A DNA stretch of 64,000 nt from Brugia malayi (lineage: Eukaryota; Nematoda; Chromadorea; Rhabditida; Onchocercidae), in assembly GCF_000002995.4 (NCBI RefSeq), contig NW_025062479.1, forward strand, positions 17,356,721 through 17,420,720. Direction: 5' to 3'. The stretch's first letter is position 1; each line of letters begins with the position of its first letter. The notes beneath the pieces were generated by a model. That model worked only from the letters and a program-made list of their open reading frames with translations, searched no databases and was not told where the DNA came from. The translations under genes were made by a program, and so were the position numbers. Below, piece by piece: positions 28,866-41,346 of this stretch.

Positions 28866-29807
28866 TTATTCTTTCTTAAATGATAAACACTTCAAATTCT
28901 GATGAGATCGATCTCGGTCACTAATAATCAATTTGTAAGAATTACTAATGTGCCAATCAATGGCTAATTCTGGGTCAAACGGATTTACACCAAATTCCAC
29001 TTGCTCATTGTATATCGCTGTACATTTATATGTTACATGTGCTCCTTCTTCTGATAAAACCTGAAATTCAAGTCTAAGATGGAACAGTAAAGATGTGAAA
29101 ACAATATAAAGTATATCACATTAATTGCGATCAGTTCTGCTTTTAAACAACCAATTACAAACACTGTTGGAAATAAATGGAGAACTTAAAGCGTAATTTA
29201 AAAAGTTTAAGAACATACTGGTATGGGATTATCTGAGTATGCATTCTCTAAAATTCTAAATACAGAATCTAAAAAGAAAAGGCTTACATAAAATCCGTGC
29301 AAAAAACCATCTGGTATCCAAAAAGCTGTCCGCGTCTTTTCATCGAGAACAACACCGTACCATTTTCCAAAAGTTTTCGACATTGATCTTATATCAACAG
29401 CAACATCATATATTTCACCACTTATAACCGATACTAATTTACCCATTCCTGGCTGTGCATGTAAGCCACGTAAAACGCCACATTTTGAGTAGGAATGATT
29501 ATCCTTAAATGTAAGAGACAAAAGTTGTAGTTAACCGATAAGACCTGAAAATCCGGCTGTAAGCATCATATCGTAGATCAGCTATTACCATTATTTTGAA
29601 ATGTTCAAGACAAAACTAAATACTTGGAGAGTTAACAAATAATGAATCTACCTGCTTGAATTTCTCGGAAAACCCTAAAGCACCTAATTCATACTCATTG
29701 TATGACTCTACGAAGTAACCGCGAGTATCCGGAAAAAGTTTCGGTCGAATAAGTTTTAGTCCATCAATTTGTTCGATATGTTCAATCTCTAATTCTGTTC
29801 TGAGCAT
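28866..29807 (-). CDS. rmlC: dTDP-4-dehydrorhamnose 3,5-epimerase
   Basis: This enzyme epimerises dTDP-4-keto-6-deoxyglucose at C3 and C5 in dTDP-rhamnose synthesis. Three exons, 29652-29807, 29288-29503 and 28866-29060, join in phase to 188 residues, the standard RmlC size. The single cupin domain covers nearly the whole chain. Visible family blocks are PKLFPDTRGYFVESYN (about 27-42), RGLHAQPGMGKLVSV with the conserved catalytic His, GEIYDVAVDIR, IPDGFLHGFYVLSE and VTYKCTAIYN with the conserved Tyr, followed by NPFDPELAIDW. Nothing catalytic is missing. The ATG at 29805-29807 sits 4 bases after a TTTCAG acceptor, so the mRNA is probably trans-spliced; an earlier in-frame GTG is not needed. 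Nematodes are known to carry a rhamnose pathway resembling the bacterial one. No other pathway gene is in the window. Confidence 0.95.
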
Positions 29808-31599
29808 TTTACTGAAACTCACTAAATTATGAAAAAAACCTGAATCTAGCAGGTCTATTAAAAATGATAAACAAGAATGTCAAATTTATCATCAATAATG
29901 TACCCCTGAAACGATTGAAAAAGAATTCTTAGCCCGATAGAATGAGTCCGTCACAACTGCTTCATTTCATATGACAATAGACTTCTCCTAATTACCTTAC
30001 TTCCAACTTTGTGCATCATTTTATACGGCTCATTACCGTGCTTCAGAAATTATTCCCACCACAATTTAGACAAGCCTTTCTGAACATCGAAACGGGTACA
30101 ATTAAACGAGTTCCCAACGAGGAATGACAGCAGATAGAGGTGTGCAAGATGTTAATTTCGACTCCTTTTTGCTGACAAAAATAAGCAATAATGTAGCCAT
30201 AATACAATGGTAAGTATTGAATTTATTCACTACACGTCACTAAACATTTATTCACTACAAATACTTTGAGTGCATCTTTCAGTATTTATACAAAGCATAT
30301 CAATATACATAACTGCTAAAGATTATAACTCGTAACCGTAACTCTAAGACAAGAATTTTTCAACAGTTTGGGTTAATTTCGTACAGTGTGTAAAACTGAA
30401 AATAAATTTCGGCCGATTAGATCTCCACTGCATTTCTTCCGCCATCTGCATATATCCAATCTTTGCTCAAGCATTTATAAAGGCTGTAAGCATATTTGAA
30501 AAACAAGGCGCAATTAATAGAAGCAAACATCAGATTAGATACAGTTAACATTGATCCATACTTAACGATCTCTTAAACTCCAAGTTCTATTAAAGACATT
30601 TTTTAAACTGATCTGTAGTCACTAAACAAAGAAAACAGTTAAAAACAGAAAAAACAATATAGTTAATGTACATGATTAATCTATTGTTTTTAAAGAAAAC
30701 TGAAAAAAATATATAGAAAAGTCTTAATAAACAAATTAAACTCTCACCTATTTTGCCTTCCCAGCATCTAATTTAAGTATGGTGCAAACATCAAACTAAT
30801 TAAGTGAAAATTTCAACCACCACTTATTATTACGAAATTCTGTGTTCAAATAATACTGATTTGAGTTATAAAAAAGTAGAGAAAGGAAGAAAAAAAGCAA
30901 ACAAATTTGGACGAAATTTCCGTTGCCTAAATGCATGCGTTTGTTAAACGCCAATATGACTAACCAATTGCGAACTGGCAAAGATGTTAGTTGACAATCG
31001 ACCATATAGTAATGTATTACAACATGATATCAGCTCTCATCCTATTATTTCTCACCTAAACAAATGAAGATCAAGACATTACAAAATATCTAATCACGAA
31101 ATTTTATGTCCATCTGTGTTTTGAGGATTAAATTCAGTAATGAATAATGAGAATCTTCAGAAGAAACATGAAACATCGTAGATAACTTCAAGGAAAATGG
31201 TTAAAAACTCAATTAAACACAATCAAATTTATAAAAAGTGTCAGATTAAGAAATGGTAGTTGAATAGATTTACGCCAACAAATGGTAAATTAGATTTCGA
31301 CTGTTGTTCATACTCACTGGACTGGAGAGGTAGAAACAATATATCTGCTGAGAAATGCACGTTATATGAACTTCAACAATTTAAAATTTGCTAATGTAAT
31401 ACGATATTAATATAAAATGAATATAACTTCATAATAATAAACTAGTTTTGTACAGAAAATAAAAGTAATTAACTAATTTTTGCGGGAGCACCCAAAGAGT
31501 TTAAAAAGATTAAAGGCAAAATTTTTTGCAATACTGACTTCCCACAAATTTACTTTCACTATTTCGAAAGGAATTATTCCGATTCAAAACTTCTGCCAG
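29808..31599. other. Intergenic interval
   Basis: About 1.8 kb between the epimerase start and the RYBP stop codon. Bases 29808-29814 contain the TTTCAG acceptor (minus strand) for the epimerase. The only notable open frame, 30796-31005 minus, has no recognisable domain. Part of the right-hand end is probably the RYBP 3' untranslated region. Confidence 0.55.
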
Positions 31600-32780
31600 T
31601 TATGCAGTTAAATCTTTCTTCAAAGATGCTTGCTTGGGCGAAGCACGTCTTTCTAATAACTTCTTATCATCTTCACGTTTTTTATATTCTATAATGCAAG
31701 CAGGTATACCCTTCACGGTAACTATATGTTTTTTTGCTGAGGATCTGACGATCAATGAATCACGCAATGATATTACCTGAAAAGAAAAAGATGCTTTTCA
31801 AAACCGAAAGAGGGTACAGAAGACATATTGCCTGAACATTAATTTAGACTCAAATTAAATATAACTCTCAACAATCTTTACGTGACTCTAAAGTCTACTT
31901 CTTATGCACACTAAAAATCATTCTTCATGGCCAAAATCAACGAAAAAATAATAAACAACTATTAAAAAGTCAAAAAATTAAAATTGAAACATACACGCTT
32001 ATTGTTCGCTCTAGAAATGACTGTAGACTTTGTAACACCAGAACCGGATGAAGTGCTTTCCGGAGAATGCCTGGAAGTGCTTGGTGAGTCAGCTGTTGGT
32101 CGTCCAACCCTTCTTCTGTAATTTGAGGACTAGAAGTCAGGCATGGAATTTAAAGAATTCCTCTTCAAAACTACCATGTTTCGCTCCAGCTATGACTGTC
32201 TTGACATCTCAGATATCAAAGCTGCAGTTTCAGTAACCGACAATTCACACTTTTTTTTTTTTGTTTCTAGAAATGTATTCAAACTAGCAATAAATGGACT
32301 TTGGTTTCTCCGCAAGACTCTGCTGAACAACAAAATTCTGCACAACTGTATGATGCTGCACAACATTTTGATTCAAACGTGGCTTTCTTGTTGATGTTCC
32401 CTTTCTGAAAAAGGAATTTTAATTAAGAGTTTGCCTTCGAAAATACTGAAGGCTTGAAACCAATGAATGCCAATAAGTTTAGCATAACTCACAATTCCGA
32501 GGTTGAAACATGACATGGAACAGTGATAAACTGTCTTCCTTGAAATATTATATACAATGAGCCTTCCGATATGCGATGAGAAGCAGATAAACATTTACAA
32601 TGTGAAATCACTGAAAACTTTAACCCAATGTCTGTTCGAATAAATTATTAACCTTGTATCGCACATTTCGCATTTGAACGCTTCATGTCGATTTCGGAAC
32701 GTACATACAGTGCATTCCCAACTTCCTGGCTCGAACCCTTCCTCTTCTGCTTTCGAGCGATTGCGTTTCTTAGTAGACAT
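31600..32780 (-). CDS. RYBP: RYBP/YAF2 family protein of Polycomb repressive complex 1
   Basis: This is an adaptor that in animals binds RING1 and forms non-canonical PRC1, promoting H2A ubiquitination. Four exons, 32653-32780, 32300-32404, 31995-32115 and 31600-31776, join in phase to 176 residues. The N-terminal RanBP2-type zinc finger is complete (SWECTVCTFRNRHEAFKCEM plus CDTR, about 23-46) and is followed directly by the family hallmark RKGTSTRKPRLN. A basic, serine-rich linker (KPKRRVGRP, then SPSTSRHSPESTSSGSG) leads to the C-terminal block. Its HIVTVKGIPACIIEYKKR corresponds to the RING1-binding strand pair of vertebrate RYBP. The donor of exon 2 (AA|GTCCAT) is weak but is the only one with the right phase. 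Upstream of the ATG is an 8-codon frame starting ATGACGAGACC, a possible small uORF. Confidence 0.9.
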
Positions 32781-35700
32781 ATGCTTAGTTACTCTCAAGA
32801 GGTCTCGTCATTTCAGCTATAAAATTTTAAAACTGAGAAGAAAAGCCGAAGTAACCACTGAAATTCTCACCAGATTTGCAGATATCGTCATTTAGCGCAA
32901 TACGAATCCTCACTTCAACCGCTGATGGAGTAAAAAAATATAGTAAAGAAAAACATTTTATTTTTCAGTAAAGAACACACAAGTTTTTTTTTTCTCAGTG
33001 GCAACTTCTTGACTATTGTTATCAAATAATGGATTATAAATAGTTAATAACTTCTCAACTTTGCTGACAACAGCCTTCTCATCGAAAACCTTTCATGTCT
33101 AACAACTTTACTCTCAAAACATGAATAATGAGAATAGTTCAAGACCATCTATCTCAGTTCTTCCTTTCAGCCTCTAACTTACAAACCCCCCCCCCCCCCG
33201 ACATCTACCTCTCAACATCTACCAAGCTTCAACCTCCGCACTTATCCAAAAAAAGGAAGCAAATACAAAATCTGAGTTCTTGGTTAACACTTGACGAACC
33301 AACGCACTTTTGACGTCCTCCTTGTGCAAAACGATCAATTCACTTTGATTTATTTCCATAGCAATCCCGGAATTTTGGTGGGTGTGTTTATACCTTAACC
33401 CTTTATACATTGTTTCCAAAGCTATTTCAGCAAGACAAGCAAAATTGAAATCTGAAACCTCGAACTTAAACCTCGATCTAACCGACGTTGGTTGGATGAT
33501 AAATTGATAAGCATAACAAGTAGCTTTCGACAATTAATCCCATGTGTCGCAAATTCCTATTATTGCGAAACTCTAAAATATTATTTAAAAAAAAGTGTCG
33601 GATGACCCTTTTGCACATTGTTCCCAATGTGATGTTTATATCTGACATTAAATTGATATTATTATTTTATAACGACCTTTGAAGCCTAACAAAGAATTCA
33701 CCACGACCACTCCCACTTTAACATTATATATACATGTCATGGAAACACACGAGACAGTTTAACTTATGAAAGGGATTTTCACTAACTTGTACTTCGATTC
33801 TTCTTTATGAAATTTATTATACTATTGTTTCTATTGACAAAGGAATTATTATTATTACGTTACCCCACACTATCAACATCAAACGAATCTCACTGAGATC
33901 AGGAAAGCTTTCCGAAAGAAAATCAATCGGCCCTTATCAAAATTCGACAAACCAATAAAATCAGCTACATTACGATTGTCTCCCTTCCTCCCTCTCTCTC
34001 CGCCCTCCCCCCGCCCTCTTGATATTCGTATGCAACTGTCTTGATAATTTTGAATAAACCAAGTTTTATTCAAACCTTTTCTGATGGATGTGCTATTAAT
34101 TTTCTATCGAAAATACCGTCTTACGCTACTAATGTTATTTTTGGATAAAAGTTTACCAGTGAGAAATTTCAACAACAACTTCGATAATCTAAAAATTAAG
34201 CGATAGCAATCACTATTGGCTTCCTTTCCTCTTTCTATCTACTGTCCCGCAAATGGAGAGAGTAAAAATGTATGTATTGGTTCGCTTTTAAGACCTAAAA
34301 AACCGGTTTCAAAACAAACATAAAAATAGTTTTTTCGGGACAACTAACTACAATGACAACACGAAGAGAGCATCAGGTTTAAATTATTCTTTTTCTTGCT
34401 TTGTTCTTTGTTCTTTAGAAAAATTGAAATAATTCCGAATACTAAGTGCACGGTGAGCAATTGCTTTATTATAGATGACAAATTATATTGCTTGCTGTCA
34501 CCTTCAGAAATGAGTAAGAGTAAGTTATCGATTTATCACTCACATCTTTTTCTTTTTTGACCTCACATCCCTTTTCCAGTTTTCACTGGTCAATTCATCA
34601 TATAGCAAGTCAAAACGTCTGTTAGTGACCCTATCATTGCTGCTTACCAAATATCGTAGCATTCTTCTCGAACTTTTTTCTCCTAAGTTCAGTTCATCTT
34701 GTTGTAAGTTCCTATGGACTGTTCGAAAATCATTGTGATCCTTGTTTCATTTGAATCGACCAGATGTTGTTTTCGACTTACTATTTAGTTCAGTGAATCT
34801 AATTATTTCAAAAGTCATGGATAGTCTGCCTGTCTTATTTGCGAACTGCATAAAAATGTTGAGAACTAGTTAATTGTCAATTTCACTTTCTAAATTTTGA
34901 ACTTAGCTATCATTCATCCGACACAAAATTAGCAAAATAATATAGGGAGATGTATTTATGATGGGAAGTGATTCTAAAATTGAAGCAACTGTAAAATTTC
35001 TTTCTGAGTACCTTCTTCGATGTTCTCACATTACCATTTGTAAATGACATATATGACAAATATTAGAGACAAAATGTTAAAACAGTGTTAGAATTATTGA
35101 AAGAGTAGGATTTGATATTGTTTGAGGAAAACATAAACTATGAGATGACGGGAAATCATTCTGATTCTTGGCTTCTATCTATAAGTTTGAATCATATGTA
35201 GAAATGGAAATCCAGTTGAAATTTGCCTTGCCCTTCCCTCTGCATACACAATAAACCACTCCAAACTGTATACCTGTTTGTCATAAGCATTTGGAATATA
35301 AATGTATACAAAGATATGCAATCATACACAAACAAACAGATAGGCAAACTCCCAAATTTGTTTTTGAAGGCTTCCGACGTCAGCGTCTTCCTTTTTAACT
35401 GTAGAATTTCTCTATTCAACAAAAAGATGTCTTGCATTGATTGAGGCAAACTTTTTTTAGATCAGGTAATGAATGCAAGAATCTATTAACTTAGTTGTGA
35501 ATTTATTCCTTGAAATTATCATACTGGTATTTAGTACTATTATGGTCTATAGTTTATTGAAGTGTAAATAGATTTGATGCAAAATTCATTTCTGTAAAAT
35601 CCTCAATTAACTTTCTTCCCGATCAAAAGTCAGAATTTATGACTCGAGGATTTGTGATATAGATGTTTTTATGTGAGTTGCGAATTGCTAATATTGAAAC

Positions 35701-36929
35701 GTTTTCATGACTCTTCACTCAGTAACAACATTTTTATAACTCTGTGTTTAAATTAAAATGAATTTTCTCATTCGTATTATTTTTACAGTTCAGACTTAGT
35801 ATCATTTATCCGTGGTTGAAAGCATTGTAGTAATGCGATCAGAGGGGCAAGGCATGTGGTTATCTAGCATGTGGTAATATCCTAGCACTATCGTCGGATA
35901 TTAGAAATCATACAATTTTGATGTAAACTTATAATTGTCTATTTAGTTTTGAAGTGTCCTGCTGAAGTGATGTTGAAGTAAACTGCCTCAGTCATAATTG
36001 AATACAACTCTTTCCCTCAATCATAGTTGAATACAACTATGACTGAGGGAAAGAGGGAAAAGCCCGAATAGATAGAGAAAGGTATTGACGGCATAGCATT
36101 ATTAAATCTGGTTTATTTTGGGGGATGAATTGAACCGATGAGAAGGGAGATGCTTCTGGAAAAGTATGAATTGAATTGGAAACCAGTTTTTGTGATTTAG
36201 AAAACGAAATGAAATCGAGTTAAAGTGATGACTGGATGCAGTTTCGAAAGTTTTAAGCCTGAATAAGCGAGTAATTGTGTTAAGGGAAGGCTAGGGGAGA
36301 AGTGATGTCAGTAAAGGTGAAAAACTTGGATCAATTTAGTAAAACTGCAATGGCACTGCAGTGCAGTGAAGCGAGATGAAACAGTAGCAGTGCGGTAAAG
36401 TGATACGACGGTGTAGTATCTATACTACTACTTCTAGTAGTAGTAGTAGTGGTAAAGCAGCTGGTATGACCAGTTTTTCAGGCACTTAGACATGCAGAGA
36501 CCGATGAATTTTATTTTGTATGTGAAAATCTATCTATCCTCAACCTCAAAATTTCCATTCCTTTTCAACCTCGTCGCAAATTGCTGTCATCGCATCCTTC
36601 TAGTATGGTTGATTTAGGTAGCGTTGTTGCTAAACTGCGGTAAAGCGGTGTGTTCAAACTTCAGAAAGTTCCAGTTGATTCTACCATAACAAAACTATAA
36701 AATTTCCTGCAATTTCAGTCAATTGTTAAGGGAGCACCGTATGCTTGTGAAACAATATTTATTCGTCAGTAAGGACCACAGAAAAATTTTCTCTTTGTAA
36801 ATCAAAATTTTTTGAAGCGACCAGTTGCATTTGGCGAAAAGCTGCAACGAAGTTTCAAGAACAGATACATTTGTTTAGCAACATATTGCTAAAATTGCTG
36901 AATCTGAATTCAATTTTTTTTTCCGTTCC
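32781..36929. other. Long intergenic interval
   Basis: About 4.1 kb without a supported gene. It contains a C homopolymer at about 33186-33199, a C/T-rich patch near 33979-34018, a fold-back repeat at 35987-36055 and a short AGT/ACT triplet repeat near 36421-36451. Open frames at 33219-33533 (minus) and 35192-35449 (both strands) carry no domain. The right end, before 36930, should hold the promoter of the next gene. Confidence 0.55.
35987..36055. repeat. Fold-back repeat with duplicated left arm
   Basis: The 22-base arm at 36008-36029 pairs with 36034-36055 with a single mismatch and a 4-base loop AATA. Just before it, 35987-36009 is a second, near-identical copy of part of the left arm (CTCAGTCATAATTG, then AATACAACT). 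The right arm can therefore pair with either copy. Confidence 0.85.
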
Positions 36930-38408
36930 ATGGACAACGACTCCAAAGCAATTTTGAATGGAATTAATTTGCGATTGAATGACATTGACTTGAAACTATC
37001 GTTTGTTCTGGAACTGCTTACAAATCGTCCACCCGAGAAATCATCAAAAGAGAAGTTGACAACACTACAGTTTTTGCATCCTCAGTCATGTGAAACGACG
37101 AGCGATCGCAGAAGTGGTGGCTTCATGGGATCAAAAGAACAGGGACAACCAATAGAACGGATACCGGCATTCCCAGTTGAAGATGAAGTTGGTGAAATAG
37201 TCTTAGGCAATACAGTTCCTTTTTTGCAACTGGACAGCAACAAAAATTCTGTCCAACAGCAGCAAGATGACATATTACCCGAGTCGTCGTCTCTTTCTGC
37301 CAAAGAGCGATCAACCACAATATCAACTGGTATTATAACAACTAACGACAGTGAAGGTGACGAAGAAGAAGTTGATGATTACGATGATGAACTGGATGAG
37401 GTAATCTGATCATTTGTACTTACTTGATTGCTGAAACTACAGTAAACTAAGAATTTCGAAAAACGAAAAGTTCTAATCCATTATCATTGTGTGAAGAAAT
37501 TCTTTTTCATAATATCCAAATTGTGCCAGCTTAAGAAGTTAAGTAAGGTTCCAAATATACTACTGTTATATTGCAAAATTTTTGCTGAATTTTCATGGCA
37601 AAGTATTTCTAAACATTATATTTCAAAGTGAACCTGAAACTAATCTCAAATTCTTATTTTTACATTTTGTTTTTAACATGTCATATTACTTCCCACTTTT
37701 CCTTCCAAAATTTTGTAATAAGAATTAAAATGGAAGAGGAACGGTTTGAGAAATTAAAATGAAAACAACAGTTTCAAGATTTTAGGCTGTCAATATATTA
37801 TAAGGAGTACAGAAATGCAGTAAAGTTGAAACTTTGATGAATTCAGTTTCTGTGAGATTGATTTCCATCCATTAGAATATATCATAATTAAAAATACAGG
37901 ATGTTTCAACAGCAAACCAAAATCGTGAGGTAAAAATAATTCATGCAGAAAGTAATTTTCCTGAAGGAGCTGTACGGCGAGCTGCTGAAAAGGCGGCACG
38001 AAGTTTTCAAAGCACTCAACCAAAGGTGAGTCAGGGTTTTTCTCCCCGACGTATTTATTTATATTTCCAATTTTACTAATGACATTAATATTAATATTAC
38101 TTATACAATTCATCACTGTGTCTATTTTCACTCTGAAATAATAAGGGAAGAATTATTTGCTACCAATTTTATCAATAGAATAGCGAGAAATGTAACATTT
38201 TTGCATATTGCAAACTGAATTAGATTTCCTGAAAGGATTTAATTCCAATTATTCTTTAATGAAAATTCCATTATTCCTTTCACTTCTCTATTTTTGATTT
38301 TGCCTTATAGCATCTTTTATTCGTTCATTTTTCCACCCTTAATTTAACTTCTGCTGTTGACATTCTTTTTCAACCGTTCCGGATGTCACTCTTTCTAATT
38401 TACGTTGC

Positions 38409-38440
<32 letters not shown>

Positions 38441-39291
38441 CTCAAAAAATGAAGCTAAATAATAAAAACTTTTGTTTTTCCCACAATTTATTTTATTTTA
38501 TCTGGAAATTTTGCACATTTGCGTGTATCGATATTTTGTTTCTGTATTTTATTGCTATTCCTGCTCACATTTTTTTTTTCGAGTGTAATAGATGAATAAG
38601 GAAAAAAGTGCGAGAATGAGAAAAGGAAAAAAAAAGTTAATTTTTGGGGAATATTTTTCATTTTCAAATATTGAATTATATGGAAAGAAAAGTAAATGAT
38701 CTACAGAATTCTATTAGCCAGGTCCTTTCACTGTTCATCATCCTTTTTTCCTTGAATGAACAGATTATATTAGCTATTACAGCTTCTTTATTAATTAAAC
38801 TTAAAATAATTTTAATGTTTACCCATCACCACTGTAGTTATTCTGTATTTATTTTTCTTCCTTACTGCTAGCACATTAACCAATAATAGCAGATATTATC
38901 AGTTGTTCAATTGATCTTCCAATCAATTACTATTTTAATATGGTTGAAGCAAGGATATTTTAATATAGAAGTGGATTCGCTTAGAAATGAGCCAATTTCA
39001 CGAGAGAGATTGAGAGACAAGAGAGGAATAGAGTAGAAGAATTATTTCGAATTATGAAACTGTTGATTATTACTGGCAAGTACTGACAATTTTAATCATT
39101 TTATCTTCGCTAACAAATGTTGTTTAGGTTTTTGCATGGCAAATATTACGTGAATCAGTTACCGACCAGGAACTTCGAAATGTGCATATCTCCTTAAGAA
39201 CATTTCATGGTGAAACTGCAGATCATCTCTTATCTCGGCAATTACCAAAGGTTTAATAATTTTAATGTAAGATGAATAGCTGGAGAAATAG

Positions 39292-39329
<38 letters not shown>

Positions 39330-40226
39330 AATCATGAAGAGAAAGAAATATACAATAAGCACAAAAGATAATTTCAAGTCTTTAAGAAGGTTTTTTTCTT
39401 ATTCTTCACGTTGTATTTCTCATTCTTTACTTCATTTTTAGTTATTTGTTTCTGTCAAAGTCATTTTGCACTTCTTTCCAATCTTGAAAGAAAAATTTGT
39501 TATAATGGATCAGCTTCTTAGTAATGTTTCATTTATTTCTATTACTTTATCTTTGTTCCCTTTTGCAGTTGTAGTATTAGCATGCTTAATATCTTTCAAC
39601 TTAATCTGATAACTTCAGACAACAGTACATAACTGATATTAATAGATTAATTATATTCCATTGTTGAATATACTTACACAGATGGTATTACAGATACGCC
39701 TGGTAGTAGAAGCAACAATGTCCTATTTCAAGTGGGATCAATTAAGTGATGAAAATCAGTTAACTAAAGCTAAGCTGTTACTGAGTCATCTAAAAAATAA
39801 CGCCAAAGTGCGAAATTGGACTCTTAGAGAAGGACGTCCAAATCGGTAGGTTTAAGTGCTTCGACAAAAAGGATGAGTTCTGCATAATTAAAACATACAG
39901 ATTTAATATATTGCAACAGCAATTTCCACGTAATCTCAGTCTATTATTTCGTGAAACCTCCAACTCCAAAAAATAATTTTTTCATTATTAGTACCTCTTT
40001 CTGTGATTAAACAAGTGCAACAGGTGCTTCTTAAAAGTACCACTCTTTCAACTTATCATGACTCGACAAGTTTGAACTCCAAATATAGATAAAACTTTAA
40101 GAGTTTTTTTACAGGATATCGAATACGATGGATGCAGTATGGAAACGTTACGCAGCTTTCCTCGGACAAACCAGTCTTGCTACGGTGGGTTTATTACCAA
40201 GTCATATAAGTCAGCTCAATCGATAA
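36930..40226 (+). CDS. Unrecognised protein, probably nuclear, with acidic linker and helical C-terminal domain
   Basis: Five exons, 36930-37400, 37900-38025, 39128-39250, 39694-39845 and 40115-40226, close in phase to 327 residues. The N-terminus is a short amphipathic helix or coiled coil ([20 protein letters not shown]). Residues about 40-150 are low complexity, with SVQQQQDD and a strongly acidic end ([16 protein letters not shown]). The last 170 residues look like a folded helical domain: [34 protein letters not shown], then [11 protein letters not shown] and [20 protein letters not shown]. No signal peptide or membrane segment is seen. The overall plan (acidic linker plus compact basic helical domain) fits a chromatin or DNA-binding protein, perhaps BEN-like, but I cannot confirm that. 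All introns are GT-AG. The ATG follows a short T run and is the first in frame. Confidence 0.8.
38421..38440. repeat. (TA)10 microsatellite in intron 2
   Basis: Ten TA units in the second intron of the 36930-40226 gene. Shorter TA tracts also occur near 4900 and 9533. Confidence 0.9.
39295..39324. repeat. Poly(A) run of about 30 bases in intron 3
   Basis: An uninterrupted A homopolymer 45 bases after the third exon of the 36930-40226 gene. Homopolymers of this length are prone to assembly error. A T run of similar length lies at about 57951-57978 in the nucleoporin gene. Confidence 0.9.
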
Positions 40227-41346
40227 ATTCAACGAACAGTTCGATAGTCTACCTCATGAACTCTTTTGTTTCACTTCTTTACAGTCTATCATTGTGTATG
40301 TATGCATTCCTTCCATTGCAAGTATAACCTTTGAATGAAATTAAACGAACCATCCTAGTAGTGAATTTTGGTTTGTCATATTACATGCAGCACAAAAATC
40401 AAGGTTCGTACCCAGCTATTCCAGCCCGACCAAAACAGTACTCGAATACACACTCTTTTATAATTCAACCCATCTCCATCACTGACTCCTTTTATATCAT
40501 TACCAAAACTCAATATCGTGGCTATAGCCAGAATAGACATTTACTGGTCATTTTTGAACTCCATGTCCATTTTCGAACTAACACAAATTTTGACCTCAGT
40601 TAAGAAATGTTTCAAAATACTGTGAGAATCTCAAGTGTCTCCGCTCCATCCCATCAGTTCAAAAGGCCTCCCAAGAACCGCTGCATGTATGTATTCCCAA
40701 TAATGATGTCACTAAACGATGTACTTGTCGTACGTGCAACTCAACGAGTATTCACGTCATTACTTCCCAAACATTTTTTAAATTCAGTGTTTCACAAGCG
40801 AACCAGTCAAAAATCATTACACATGCAGTGCGACAGAGGGGAAAAAAGCATTGGGCATTACAAGGCAAAAATATAAGAGGAAAAATGGAAAATGAAGCGA
40901 GATAGTTCAACAACAAATAAAAAAAAAATGGGACAACCATATAAATGTTCATGGACTGGTTTCATATTTTCAACAGAAAGCAATTGCCACACACACAAAC
41001 AATAGCAACATGTAGACCAATAAAAGAACAAGTACATATTTATTATAAAAAGGCATAACTCTGATACCGCAAACGAATTGATGGAAATGAGTAATGAATT
41101 GCACAAAGCATTTTTTTTCCTCTCACAAACCATATTGTACTGAATTTCCGTAAGTGTCAACGTAAAAAGTGTATTAAGTGTTCTCCACAGATCTCCAATT
41201 TCTCCAACTTCATAGTGAGTATCACCTAGGGAGGACCATGCATAAATTGAAATGCTAAGTTCCATCACAAAATTTACCAACTGCATGATTCATTCGTTCG
41301 CGAAACATTTTAGGTTTATGCAAACGGATATTATAATTTCAGATCA
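40227..41346. other. Convergent intergenic interval
   Basis: About 1.1 kb between two convergent genes. Open frames on the plus strand (40331-40603, 40607-40876) and the minus strand (40752-40952, 40858-41286) have no domain and most likely lie in 3' untranslated sequence. Confidence 0.55.

Noticed and set aside
37082..37326. Minus-strand frames of 78 and 67 codons
   Set aside because: Antisense shadows of the first exon of the 36930 gene.
40331..41286. Several 60-140 codon frames on both strands
   Set aside because: They lie between two convergent genes in probable 3' untranslated sequence, overlap one another and have no domains.
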